Source of the DNA: JAZQQB01 sp045628865
GTDB lineage: Bacteria > Bacillota > Clostridia > Lachnospirales > Lachnospiraceae
Assembly: GCA_045628865.1 (NCBI GenBank)
Contig: JAZQQB010000057.1
Coordinates: 1 to 48,497 of the forward strand
Length of the DNA: 48,497 nucleotides
Direction of reading: 5' to 3'
The translations under genes and the position numbers were made by a program. A model generated the notes under the pieces. That model did not search any database. It had not been told where the DNA came from and worked only from the letters and a program-made list of their open reading frames with translations. Below, in pieces: positions 16,317 to 24,672 of this stretch (the first letter of the stretch is position 1; each line of letters begins with the position of its first letter).

Positions 16317-17285
16317 ATGATAAAGGTTGATTTGATCACAGGATTTTTGGGATCTGGAAAAACAACATTTATTAAAGAATACGCGAAATATCTCATGAGC
16401 CAGGGACTTAAGATTGGCATTTTAGAGAACGACTATGGTGCAGTTAATGTAGATATGATGTTACTTGGAGAGCTTCGCGGAGAACAGTGTGAGTTAGAGA
16501 TGATTGCTGGTGGCTGTGATTACGACTGTCACAAGAGAAGATTTAAGACGAAGCTGATTTCCATGGCAATGATGGGATATCAGAGAATCTTGATTGAACC
16601 ATCTGGAATTTATGATGTTGATGAATTTTTTGATGTACTATATGATGAGCCATTGGATAACTGGTATGAGATTGGAAATGTGATTACAGTGGTGGATGCT
16701 TCCTTAGAGGAAGAGATGACTGCAGAGTCAGAGTATTTACTGGCTTGTCAGACTGCCAAGGCAGGTAAGATCATACTCAGTAGAGTCAATGGGGCAAATA
16801 GTGAGGATATTTTAAAAACTATAAATCATTTGAATAAGGCTCTAACTGATTGCAAAGCTAACAGACGGTTTGCGGGTTCTATAGATGAGGATGGTACTGT
16901 GATCTTGGATGATTGTATTGTTTCTAAAGACTTTCAGGAAATTTCTTTTGAGGAGTGGAGTCTGATCAGTAAGTGTGGTTACAAAAATGTAGATCATGTG
17001 AAGCATCCGGTTTCAGAAGAAAATGATTATCAGTCCTTATATTTTATGAACAAAAAAATGTCTGTAGAAAAGCTGAAAGAGGTTATAGAAGACTTACTAT
17101 CCCAAACTTGCTATGGACATGTATTTCGTATCAAAGGTTTTATGATGGTTGATTCAGATGAATGGATTGAAATCAATGCTAATCAAAAAGGAATCAGTTT
17201 AAAGCAGGTTACAGTTGGGCAAGAGGTTGTGATCGTTATTGGTGAAGATTTACAGGAAGAGAAAATAAATCAGCTTTTTGTATAG
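16317..17285 (+). CDS. G3E/COG0523 (CobW-like) GTPase
   Basis: A 322-residue member of the G3E P-loop GTPase family, whose members act as metal chaperones or insertases. Walker A is GFLGSGKTT at residues 9-17 and the switch region has ENDYGAVNVD. Walker B-like LIEPSGIYD follows. The usual metal-binding GCxCC loop is replaced by GGCDYDCHKRRF, a CxxxC arrangement plus His. The NKxD base-recognition motif is also unclear (LSRVNGAN in its place), so nucleotide preference is uncertain. The metal is unknown. It lies 67 bases after the ABC exporter with AGGGAAG as ribosome site, may share the transcript, and is followed by a strong terminator. Confidence 0.85.
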   Translation: MIKVDLITGFLGSGKTTFIKEYAKYLMSQGLKIGILENDYGAVNVDMMLLGELRGEQCELEMIAGGCDYDCHKRRFKTKLISMAMMGYQRILIEPSGIYDVDEFFDVLYDEPLDNWYEIGNVITVVDASLEEEMTAESEYLLACQTAKAGKIILSRVNGANSEDILKTINHLNKALTDCKANRRFAGSIDEDGTVILDDCIVSKDFQEISFEEWSLISKCGYKNVDHVKHPVSEENDYQSLYFMNKKMSVEKLKEVIEDLLSQTCYGHVFRIKGFMMVDSDEWIEINANQKGISLKQVTVGQEVVIVIGEDLQEEKINQLFV

Positions 17286-17291
17286 AAAATA

Positions 17292-17327
17292 AGAGTCATA
17301 TGTTTGGATAGCATATGACTCTATTTT
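17292..17327. terminator. Bidirectional terminator
   Basis: AGAGTCATATG (17292-17302) and CATATGACTCT (17312-17322) form a perfect 11-bp stem followed by ATTTTT. The A-rich left flank serves the converging NlpC/P60 gene. Confidence 0.93.
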
Positions 17328-17335
17328 TAAGTTGT

Positions 17336-18685
17336 TTAATCGATTACATTTTTTACCCCTACGATAGGTGAGTAATAAACATCTGAGATAATAACACCTT
17401 TTCGGGAGTTGGCAGAATGGATAATCTGACCATTTCCGATATAAAGTGCAACGTGAGTACAGGATTTTCCACCGTTGGAGGAATAGCAAACGATGTCACC
17501 TGGCTTTGCCTCTTCTATGGAAATACTACGTCCAGCACTGGATAACTGACCAGAAGGAGTACGGCTTATGGAATAACCATACACTGCATAGATTAGGCTG
17601 GTAAAACCAGAACAGTCGGTACCCTTTTCCAGGCTCTGTCCACCGTGGATATATACATTCCCAAGATACTGCATGGCATAGTCTATAATGGAAGTACGAA
17701 GTTCATCATTATTAGAATAGGAAGTATCTGCTATAGCATTGTCATATGAGGCTGTTGTTACCACTTCTACAGCAGGTGCAGGTTGTTCGCTGGCAGCTGC
17801 TAATTCATTTGTTGCAGTGTCAGTTGCTGGATCCGATGCGATTGTAGAGATATTTTCATTGGCAGCGGCTGTTTCCGCAGCAAGTTCTGCTTCACGCTGA
17901 GCTAATGCAGCCTTCGCTTCTTCTTCAGCTTTTTCTTCTTCGATGGATTTTGCATATGTGAATTCCTCACAAATGGTAACATATTGAGAAGAAATGTAGC
18001 CTGCCTGATCATCGGAGTATAATACCTTTACCCATTCACCACAATCCTCGAGTAGCTTTGCCTTTTCCTGATAATCCAAGTATCCGATCCTAGAGGAAGT
18101 TGCATCAGCTTCTGCACGGACATTTAATCGGTCTGCATTAATACAAACATATTTTGTAACATAGTCATCAATAACGGAGGCAGCATCAGAGCCATATACG
18201 AAGTATTCAGCCTTGATATATCCCTCAACAGATCCAGATACAATCTGAAGCCACAAGCCATCTGAACATTCTTCTTCGTTAATGATTTCTGCGACAGCTC
18301 CCTGATAAATTTTTCCAACTATTTCACCATCTGTGGATGGCAAAGATCGTATATTTACATAATTGTTAATATCTGAAGCGATTGCCAGATTGGAATACTC
18401 ATCCTCTTCTGAATAATCGGTATCTTCCGTTGTATTATCATCTTTTAAAGTAATGGCAAAATCTTCTGCAACAGAGTCTTCTAAAATAGTTTTTTTTGTA
18501 GAATCAATATCCAGTGCAGATAATTCCAAAACAGTTTCCATCTCAGGTGCCTCTCCCCAAGAAGCAGAAGTAGATGAAGTAAGAGTAGCTGTCTTTAAGA
18601 CAGTATTGTCATTGGTACGATTACTGATACACATCAGTATGGTACAGCCAGCGATAATAGATACGCTGATTATTCTTTTCTTCAT
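17336..18685 (-). CDS. Secreted SH3b-NlpC/P60 cell-wall endopeptidase
   Basis: A 449-residue exported peptidoglycan hydrolase. An N-terminal signal segment (KKRIISVSIIAGCTILMCI) leads into an acidic low-complexity region. Two SH3b wall-binding domains follow: NNYVNIRSLPSTDGEIVGKIYQG and ADRLNVRAEADATSSRIGYL. A charged coiled-coil linker (EEEKAEEEAKAALAQREAEL) and an Ala/Thr-rich spacer come next. The C-terminal NlpC/P60 domain has catalytic Cys in GTDCSGFTS and His in CTHVALYIG, with a further His in IIHSANS. It should cut gamma-D-Glu-diamino-acid bonds. ATG 18685 is preferred; the upstream GTG directly abuts GGAGGG. Confidence 0.95.
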   Translation of the reverse strand: MKKRIISVSIIAGCTILMCISNRTNDNTVLKTATLTSSTSASWGEAPEMETVLELSALDIDSTKKTILEDSVAEDFAITLKDDNTTEDTDYSEEDEYSNLAIASDINNYVNIRSLPSTDGEIVGKIYQGAVAEIINEEECSDGLWLQIVSGSVEGYIKAEYFVYGSDAASVIDDYVTKYVCINADRLNVRAEADATSSRIGYLDYQEKAKLLEDCGEWVKVLYSDDQAGYISSQYVTICEEFTYAKSIEEEKAEEEAKAALAQREAELAAETAAANENISTIASDPATDTATNELAAASEQPAPAVEVVTTASYDNAIADTSYSNNDELRTSIIDYAMQYLGNVYIHGGQSLEKGTDCSGFTSLIYAVYGYSISRTPSGQLSSAGRSISIEEAKPGDIVCYSSNGGKSCTHVALYIGNGQIIHSANSRKGVIISDVYYSPIVGVKNVID

Positions 18686-18892
18686 GTAATTCACCCTCCA
18701 AAAAGTCTAGAAATATGACTTTTTTATTACACAAAAATGTCTTTCATGTAACATATCCTTCATTATACTATCAAAAAAATATTTTCACAAGTGTTCAAAA
18801 AAATGGTACAATATAAGTAACAGTTTAAAAGAAAACGATTTTGAATTTGCATAGGTACTGTTGAGAAAAGAATAAGTGTGTGGAGAATAAAT

Positions 18893-19720
18893 ATGGCTGA
18901 ATCATGTGGAAATCAGTGTTCATCCTGTGGAGAGAATTGTCCAAGCAGGAAAGAGCAACAATCAATGATTGAATCGACAAATGAGTATAGTAATGTACAC
19001 AAGGTAATAGGCGTTGTAAGTGGAAAGGGTGGCGTTGGAAAGTCATTAGTTACAGCTTTATTAGCAAGTGAAATGAATAAACGTGCATACCGAGTTGGAG
19101 TATTGGACGGCGATATCACAGGTCCATCTATTCCAAAGGTATTCGGACTTCAGGAAAAGGCAATGGCAACAGAGGATGAACTTTTTCCAGTGGAAACCTC
19201 TTGTGGAATCCAGGTAATGTCCATGAATGTTTTGATGGAGGAAGAAACTCAGCCGGTAATCTGGAGAGGTCCGGTTATTGCAGGAGTGGTGAAACAGTTT
19301 TGGACAGATGTAAGCTGGGGAGATCTTGATTACATGTTTGTAGATATGCCTCCAGGAACTGGTGATGTTCCATTGACGGTATTTCAGTCTCTTCCAGTGG
19401 ATGGAATTGTAATTGTTACATCTCCTCAGGAATTGGTTTCTATGATTGTTGCCAAGGCTGTAAATATGGCAGAACAGATGAATATTCCAATTCTTGGTAT
19501 TGTTGAGAATATGAGTTATTTGGAATGTCCTGACTGTGGAAAGCAGATACCGGTATTTGGTGAGAGCAAGGTAGAACAATTGGCGAAGGAATATCAGATT
19601 CCTAAATTTGCAAGGATTCCAATCAATCCAGAAATTGCATCAAAGTGTGATGCAGGCCAGGTAGAGTTTATTGAAGCAACATGGCTTCAGGATATTGTAG
19701 AAGTGATTAGAAATATTTAG
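18893..19720 (+). CDS. Mrp/NBP35-type P-loop ATPase, iron-sulfur carrier
   Basis: A 275-residue MinD-superfamily ATPase that carries 4Fe-4S clusters for assembly on target proteins. The N terminus has a cysteine cluster, CGNQCSSCGENC, as in Nbp35. The deviant Walker A is SGKGGVGKS, with GVLDGDITGPS and VDMPPGTGDVPLT as switch motifs. The bridging CxxC is CPDCGK near residue 210. ATG 18893 is chosen after TGGAGAA; the upstream GTG at 18878 lacks a ribosome site. It is followed at 34 bases by an HTH gene, probably in one operon. Confidence 0.94.
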   Translation: MAESCGNQCSSCGENCPSRKEQQSMIESTNEYSNVHKVIGVVSGKGGVGKSLVTALLASEMNKRAYRVGVLDGDITGPSIPKVFGLQEKAMATEDELFPVETSCGIQVMSMNVLMEEETQPVIWRGPVIAGVVKQFWTDVSWGDLDYMFVDMPPGTGDVPLTVFQSLPVDGIVIVTSPQELVSMIVAKAVNMAEQMNIPILGIVENMSYLECPDCGKQIPVFGESKVEQLAKEYQIPKFARIPINPEIASKCDAGQVEFIEATWLQDIVEVIRNI

Positions 19721-19754
19721 TAGAGTATACAGAAGAAAAGAGAGGATTCGGGTT

Positions 19755-20087
19755 ATGACGAAATCGCAGATTATGAAGAAAACCATTTTGACACATTACA
19801 AAAGTGTTCGTCAGTTTGCTATGGAATTGAATATTCCATATTCTACGTTGGTAACAGCATTGGATCGTGGCATCGAGGGTATGTCTTATGAAACAGTCAT
19901 CAAGATGTGTAACAAGCTAAATCTGAATCCAATTGATTTCACATCATTGGATGCAGAGGTAGATGTGAATGAACAGATGTTACAGAATAAGGTAATGCAA
20001 AGCTACATGAAGTTAAACAAAGAGGGTCGTGAAAAGGTGATCAATCTTATGGAAGACTTCTTAGAGTTAAAGAAGTATAAGAAATAA
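19755..20087 (+). CDS. XRE/Cro-like HTH protein
   Basis: A 110-residue protein. About residues 17-62 form a Cro/C1-type helix-turn-helix: VRQFAMELNIPYSTLVTALDR, then YETVIKMCNKLNLNPIDF. A helical C-terminal half (MQSYMKLNKEGREKVINLMEDFLEL) resembles the dimerisation tail of many Firmicutes XRE regulators. Its targets are unknown. Ribosome site GAGGATTCGGG. It probably shares the mrp transcript and ends at a strong terminator. Confidence 0.82.
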   Translation: MTKSQIMKKTILTHYKSVRQFAMELNIPYSTLVTALDRGIEGMSYETVIKMCNKLNLNPIDFTSLDAEVDVNEQMLQNKVMQSYMKLNKEGREKVINLMEDFLELKKYKK

Positions 20088-20096
20088 TAATGATAG

Positions 20097-20132
20097 AAAA
20101 GGGAGAGCCAACATAGTCGACTCTCCCTTTTT
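20097..20132. terminator. Bidirectional terminator
   Basis: AAAAGGGAGAG and CTCTCCCTTTT form a perfect 11-bp stem around a 13-base loop. Confidence 0.93.
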
Positions 20133-20162
20133 ATGTATATTAGTTTATGATTGGATAGCTTG

Positions 20163-20903
20163 TTAGAAGTGATGTCCGCCGCCACTGCTGTGACCGCCAC
20201 CGCCACCACCGCCACCACTGCTTCCACCGCTTCCACTGCTACGTGGTGAGTAGACCTTGGATTCACGCATCATACGGGCGTATGGGTTCATGATATTACA
20301 ACGATGATTGGTTGCCTGTAACAGATCCTGTCGGTTGGCTGTTTTATTACTTGAAGTTTTTCTAACTATAAAATAGTTAATGATAAATGCTGCAATTAAT
20401 GCGATCAGTACGTTGCTGATATGTTTCATTGGCTGTGAGATCTTTCCGCCAGATAATAGGGTGTTTACCTGTTCAAAGGTTTTTACGGCACAGGTACCAT
20501 AATCTCTATTGCTGGCATATTTGAAAACATTATCAGTAATGGATCTGCAGTGTCCGCTTGTAATGATATAGGAAGTATCTCCTGCTGTATAAAGGTATAT
20601 TTCACGCTCTGACATATCAATCAGGAAAAGAACGCCATCATCTTTTTTAGAATAGTAGTCAAGATAATAGGATTCCGCATAACCATTGGAAGTGCCATAG
20701 TGGCTTCCTACAGTAACAAATATCATATTTCCATAGTCAGAACATTCCTGCATGACTTCATATAGATCGGATTCTTCACGTTCAGATAATAAATCTTCAG
20801 CATCGTCAATGATAATGTCATTGGCTGCAAGTGCAGTCTGTTTATAGGCTGTTATACAAAAGAGGGTGACTACAAAGGCTAATAGAATTTTCTTAATACG
20901 CAT
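20163..20903 (-). CDS. TPM-domain membrane protein
   Basis: A 246-residue protein with a signal peptide (KKILLAFVVTLFCITAYKQTALA) and a TPM domain at about residues 30-150 (IIDDAEDLLSEREESDLYEVM, then DDGVLFLIDMSEREIYLYTAG). A TM helix (ISNVLIALIAAFIINYFIV) precedes a basic linker and a Gly/Ser-rich tail ending GGGHHF, as in many TPM proteins. TPM proteins act in membrane-protein quality control or photosystem repair in other bacteria; here the role is open. Its ribosome site lies inside the end of the upstream zinc-ribbon gene, and the two genes overlap by 11 bases. Confidence 0.9.
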   Translation of the reverse strand: MRIKKILLAFVVTLFCITAYKQTALAANDIIIDDAEDLLSEREESDLYEVMQECSDYGNMIFVTVGSHYGTSNGYAESYYLDYYSKKDDGVLFLIDMSEREIYLYTAGDTSYIITSGHCRSITDNVFKYASNRDYGTCAVKTFEQVNTLLSGGKISQPMKHISNVLIALIAAFIINYFIVRKTSSNKTANRQDLLQATNHRCNIMNPYARMMRESKVYSPRSSGSGGSSGGGGGGGGHSSGGGHHF

Positions 20904-22485
20904 TGTGGTTTCCTCCTTTTTTATTAAACTGAGGTAACTTTCGAGTAGAAAGTATGTTGTAGTTTCGAATGATATCCAAAATGGTGATTAATACAGAAGC
21001 AGCAATCATAAGGGCAACTGTATAATAAGGGATATCACTTGCAACATCAGTCAGAACAATTACAATTGCAATGATAGATGAAAGTGAACAAAGAATATTA
21101 CCAAACGCAAAGTGTGTATCATCAATCTGTTTATTTTGTTTCAATCCCAGGAGGGTACAGATTACAGTAATAATAGTACTGATGATGATTGCAATCTTAG
21201 CAATAAAGTAGCTGTCAAGTGCTAGTGAGTTATTGGCAAAAATGAAAAAGACTACAGCGATAATAAAAATTGCAGGAATAAAGCTTCCAACGATTTTTTG
21301 GGCTTTATGTTTTTTCACGGATTTTGCAGCCATGATATTTTGCGATTGTTTAAAGGCGAGACCTTTGTCTGATTCATTGCTGTCTTTCTCATAAATCTCC
21401 CCGATTTCACTCTTGTATAATAAGGTTACAACTGCAGCAAAAACGGCTGCGATACAAGCCATGACGGCGGAGTTTAAGGTCGTTTGTAATAGTTCAAGCA
21501 ATCCGAAAATCGGTAATGCCAATAGCAAAGAGAATAATGTGTATTTTTTACTATCCACTGGAATATCTGCAACAATTTTTCCATTCTGTCCATTTACGGT
21601 TACGTATGCAACTCGTTTTCCCATCTGATAGGTTAAAAACCAAACAGGAAATAGGGTACGGTCACGACGCTTGCAGTTGGAAGGTACATTCAAAATAGTA
21701 TTTTGTGCACCTGATTCTAATGCAATTCCTGAAAACTGAGGGGTGCGTTTAAATGCATCTAAGGTTTGTTCACAGGATAGATTGATGGCGTCCTGCAAAT
21801 ACAATTCATATGGAACATCAGCACTGTCAGCATAGAAACCTAATAGAAAAGTTGGATCAAAGTTAACCAGCTGTCTGGTATCGTATGGGGCAAGATTTTC
21901 ACTGATGGAATCGTAAAAGGATGAGGATGCATCATAAGAAAATCCGGCATAATCTGCATCAATGGAAGCAGTTAATTGGAAATGCTGTGTGATCTGGTAA
22001 TCTCCACGTCGAAAGGTTTTGGTTCCAGGAACATTGACATTTCCACGTTGTTCAATTTCATAGGTCCAGTATGGCATGTAGATACCGCGAAAGCTTTCCA
22101 GATATCTTGGATCTCTGAGTTCCTTTGGCGCAAAAAAGGCTTTTTTCATACGAGCTTCATAAGCATTTTTACAATCTTCTTTCGTCTTTTTAAAAGGAAT
22201 CACAAATGCTGGTCGGATTTCTTTGTTAAGACGGGCGGTGAGAATGGTAGATGCACCGCAATAGCTACAAAAACTTGCTGTTTCATTCTCTACACTGTAG
22301 ACTTCACCACCACACTGTGGACAGGTAAAAATGGTGGTGTCAAAAACATCCTTTTGTTCAACACCATCTGTACCATTATCTGTAAACTGATATGGATTGT
22401 AGAAAGTGCTACAGTATGTACATTTAATTTGCTGGGAAGCGATATCAAAACGCAATTCGCCGCCGCAAGTTGGACATTGATACAT
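20893..22485 (-). CDS. Zinc-ribbon membrane protein paired with TPM protein
   Basis: A 530-residue protein that opens with four CxxC knuckles: CPTCGGEL, CTYCSTFY, CPQCGGEV and CSYCGAS, giving two zinc ribbons in the first 90 residues. A central domain (LNKEIRPAFVIPFKKT, FRGIYMPYWTYEIEQRGNVN) resembles soluble regions in zinc-ribbon proteins found beside TPM genes. A hydrophobic C-terminal half (about residues 300-520) has two hairpins and three or more further TM helices. Function is unknown. The start is set at 22485, the second ATG, because GAAGGGG is only one or two bases from the first. It is the first gene of a two-gene unit with the TPM gene. Confidence 0.8.
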   Translation of the reverse strand: MYQCPTCGGELRFDIASQQIKCTYCSTFYNPYQFTDNGTDGVEQKDVFDTTIFTCPQCGGEVYSVENETASFCSYCGASTILTARLNKEIRPAFVIPFKKTKEDCKNAYEARMKKAFFAPKELRDPRYLESFRGIYMPYWTYEIEQRGNVNVPGTKTFRRGDYQITQHFQLTASIDADYAGFSYDASSSFYDSISENLAPYDTRQLVNFDPTFLLGFYADSADVPYELYLQDAINLSCEQTLDAFKRTPQFSGIALESGAQNTILNVPSNCKRRDRTLFPVWFLTYQMGKRVAYVTVNGQNGKIVADIPVDSKKYTLFSLLLALPIFGLLELLQTTLNSAVMACIAAVFAAVVTLLYKSEIGEIYEKDSNESDKGLAFKQSQNIMAAKSVKKHKAQKIVGSFIPAIFIIAVVFFIFANNSLALDSYFIAKIAIIISTIITVICTLLGLKQNKQIDDTHFAFGNILCSLSSIIAIVIVLTDVASDIPYYTVALMIAASVLITILDIIRNYNILSTRKLPQFNKKGGNHNAY

Positions 22486-22718
22486 AAACATACCCCTTCT
22501 TCAATTAGTTTTTTTACCATAAATATATATACTAATAAGATAGCACAAAGGCATAAAATTCTCAATTGCTTTGCCTTTGTAAATAAGATACGAAATAGCG
22601 TAAACAAAAATATGGAAGAATCAAAAAGCTTTAAAAATATAAATTATCTGGTGATTCTTTTGGAAAAATCCGTTATAATAAAGTATTGGGTATTAAGAAT
22701 AAAACATTGGAGAAATAA

Positions 22719-23492
22719 ATGACAGAGTTAGAGGAATATTATAATAAATTTAATGAAGAGAAAAGATTGGGAACCAGACATGGTACCGTAGAGTTTGCAA
22801 CCTCCCTTCGATATATCCACAAATATTTAGAGGGCATGACAGATCCTAAAATATTGGATGTAGGGGCAGGTACAGGCCGTTATTCAGTCCGTCTGGCAGA
22901 AGAAGGATATGATGTAACAGCAGTGGAGCTTGTAAAATATAATCTTGGAATTTTGAAAAAGAAGGGCAGTACTGTTAAAGCTTATCAGGGGAACGCAAAG
23001 AATTTGAAGCGTTTTGAAAATGACTGCTTTGATCTAACCCTTGTTTTTGGTCCTATGTATCATTTAAAGTCTACGGAGGAAAAAGTGAAAGCCTTACAGG
23101 AAGCCAAAAGAGTAACGAAGCCAGGTGGTGTGATTTTGGTTGCCTATATCATGAATGATTATAGTATTGTTATGCACGGTTTTGCAGAAAAAAATATTAA
23201 AACCGTAATGAACGAAAAACAGGTGGATGAAACCTTTCATTGTAATGAAAATGGAAATCCTTTATACAGCTATATGCGCATGGAGGATATTGAACATGTT
23301 AATGAAGCCGCTGGATTAAAGAGAATCCAGATCATTTCTGCAGATGGACCTGCTAATTACATCAGACCAGTATTGAATTCTTTGGATGATGAGGAGTTTG
23401 AGTATTTTTTACAGTATCATTTTGCGACCTGTGAACGAATGGATATGATCGGTGCAGCAGCCCATACAGTAGACATTTTACGAGTAGAATAA
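22719..23492 (+). CDS. Class I SAM-dependent methyltransferase
   Basis: A 257-residue Rossmann-fold methyltransferase. Motif I is ILDVGAGTGRYS, with acidic AVEL closing strand 2. LTLVFGPMYHL provides the post-motif region and VTKPGGVILVAYI motif III. The FGPMYHL signature is typical of a UbiE/small-molecule subgroup in Clostridia; the acceptor is not identified. Start ATG 22719 has GGAG 7 bases upstream, and a TATAAT lies at 22674-22679. It is followed within 20 bases by the DEAD-box gene, so the two are probably one transcript. Confidence 0.9.
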   Translation: MTELEEYYNKFNEEKRLGTRHGTVEFATSLRYIHKYLEGMTDPKILDVGAGTGRYSVRLAEEGYDVTAVELVKYNLGILKKKGSTVKAYQGNAKNLKRFENDCFDLTLVFGPMYHLKSTEEKVKALQEAKRVTKPGGVILVAYIMNDYSIVMHGFAEKNIKTVMNEKQVDETFHCNENGNPLYSYMRMEDIEHVNEAAGLKRIQIISADGPANYIRPVLNSLDDEEFEYFLQYHFATCERMDMIGAAAHTVDILRVE

Positions 23493-23511
23493 AAATGAAA
23501 GAGGAATCAAA

Positions 23512-24672
23512 TTGAAATTTGGAACATTAGAATTACAGAATAATATAGTAGAAGCATTAAAAAAACAGTCTATTAAGGAACCTACCTTAGTACAAACACA
23601 GGTTTATTCGGAAATATTAGCAAACAAAAATATGATTGTACAGTCAGAGACAGGATCAGGAAAGACTTTGGCATATTTGCTGCCGCTTTTTGAAAAATAT
23701 AAGGATGTGGAACGTGAAAATCGCGTCATTGTTTTGGTTCCAACCCAGGAGTTAGCACTTCAGGTACACAGACAGATTGAATTACTTTCTAAAAATGCAG
23801 GACTTTCTGTTAAATCTGCTACAGCATTCGGAAACGTAAAGATTGAAAGGCAGATTGAGAGTTTAAAGGAAAAACCACTTTTTGTTGTGGGAACAGCAGC
23901 AAGAATCGTTGAACTGATCAAAAAGAAAAAAATTCAGGCACATCTGATTGGAACAATCGTAATGGATGAAGCAGATAAATTACTTGATAAAAAGGTGATC
24001 GAAGATCAGAAGGCGGTATGTAAGTGCTGTATGAGAGATTGTCAGAAGCTCTTTTTCTCTGCAAGTATCAAGGATAGCACCATTAAGACAGCTGAAGAGA
24101 TGGCAACTGATCTGGTAGCCATCAAGAATAAGGCAACCAGAAAAACACCTGCAACCATTTCACATGAATATATCGTAGTAAAAAGAAATGAACGAACAGA
24201 AACACTTCGTAAGATTTTAAGTGCCATGAAGGATAAAAAGGTGATTGTATTTATCAATGGAGCATATGAGATTGAAGAAGCATATGCGAAGTTAAAGCAT
24301 CATTCTTATTCAGTGGGAGCCATTTATGGACGTTCTTCCAAGGATGAACGAAAGAAGGTAATTGAGGGCTTTCGTTCAGGAAAAATCAAGTTTTTGATTG
24401 CAACCGATATTGCTGCCAGGGGGTTACAGTTTGATGGCATGGATGCAGTGATTCATATGACACTCCCGGAAGAGGCCCAGGATTATCTCCATAGAGCAGG
24501 TCGGTGTGGTCGAAATGGAAGAAAAGGCAGAAGCGTTAGTATTATTACAGAAAATGAAGTTAAGCACTTAAAAAAGTTTGCTAAAAGTCTTGGGATTGAG
24601 TTAAGACCATATGAAAAAAAGGGTCAAAGAGGAAGTGAAAAGCGTGGATTGGGAAACAAATCAAAAGTATGA
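23512..24672 (+). CDS. DEAD-box RNA helicase
   Basis: A 386-residue helicase with both RecA-like domains and almost nothing more. Visible motifs: I (SETGSGKT), Ia (PTQELALQ), II (MDEAD), III (SAS), IV-V (IATDIAARGLQ) and VI (HRAGRCGRNGR). It should unwind RNA duplexes or remodel RNPs. The TTG start at 23512 follows GAGG by 7 bases. It lacks the basic or RNA-binding C-terminal extension of CshA or DbpA, ending in a short lysine/glycine-rich tail. Its last 62 bases overlap the start of the SNF2 gene in another frame. Confidence 0.93.
   Translation: MKFGTLELQNNIVEALKKQSIKEPTLVQTQVYSEILANKNMIVQSETGSGKTLAYLLPLFEKYKDVERENRVIVLVPTQELALQVHRQIELLSKNAGLSVKSATAFGNVKIERQIESLKEKPLFVVGTAARIVELIKKKKIQAHLIGTIVMDEADKLLDKKVIEDQKAVCKCCMRDCQKLFFSASIKDSTIKTAEEMATDLVAIKNKATRKTPATISHEYIVVKRNERTETLRKILSAMKDKKVIVFINGAYEIEEAYAKLKHHSYSVGAIYGRSSKDERKKVIEGFRSGKIKFLIATDIAARGLQFDGMDAVIHMTLPEEAQDYLHRAGRCGRNGRKGRSVSIITENEVKHLKKFAKSLGIELRPYEKKGQRGSEKRGLGNKSKV

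Noticed and set aside
20003..20266. A minus-strand frame rich in VA repeats overlapping the TPM tail
   Set aside because: It is the alternative reading of the Gly/Ser-coding stretch of the TPM gene.
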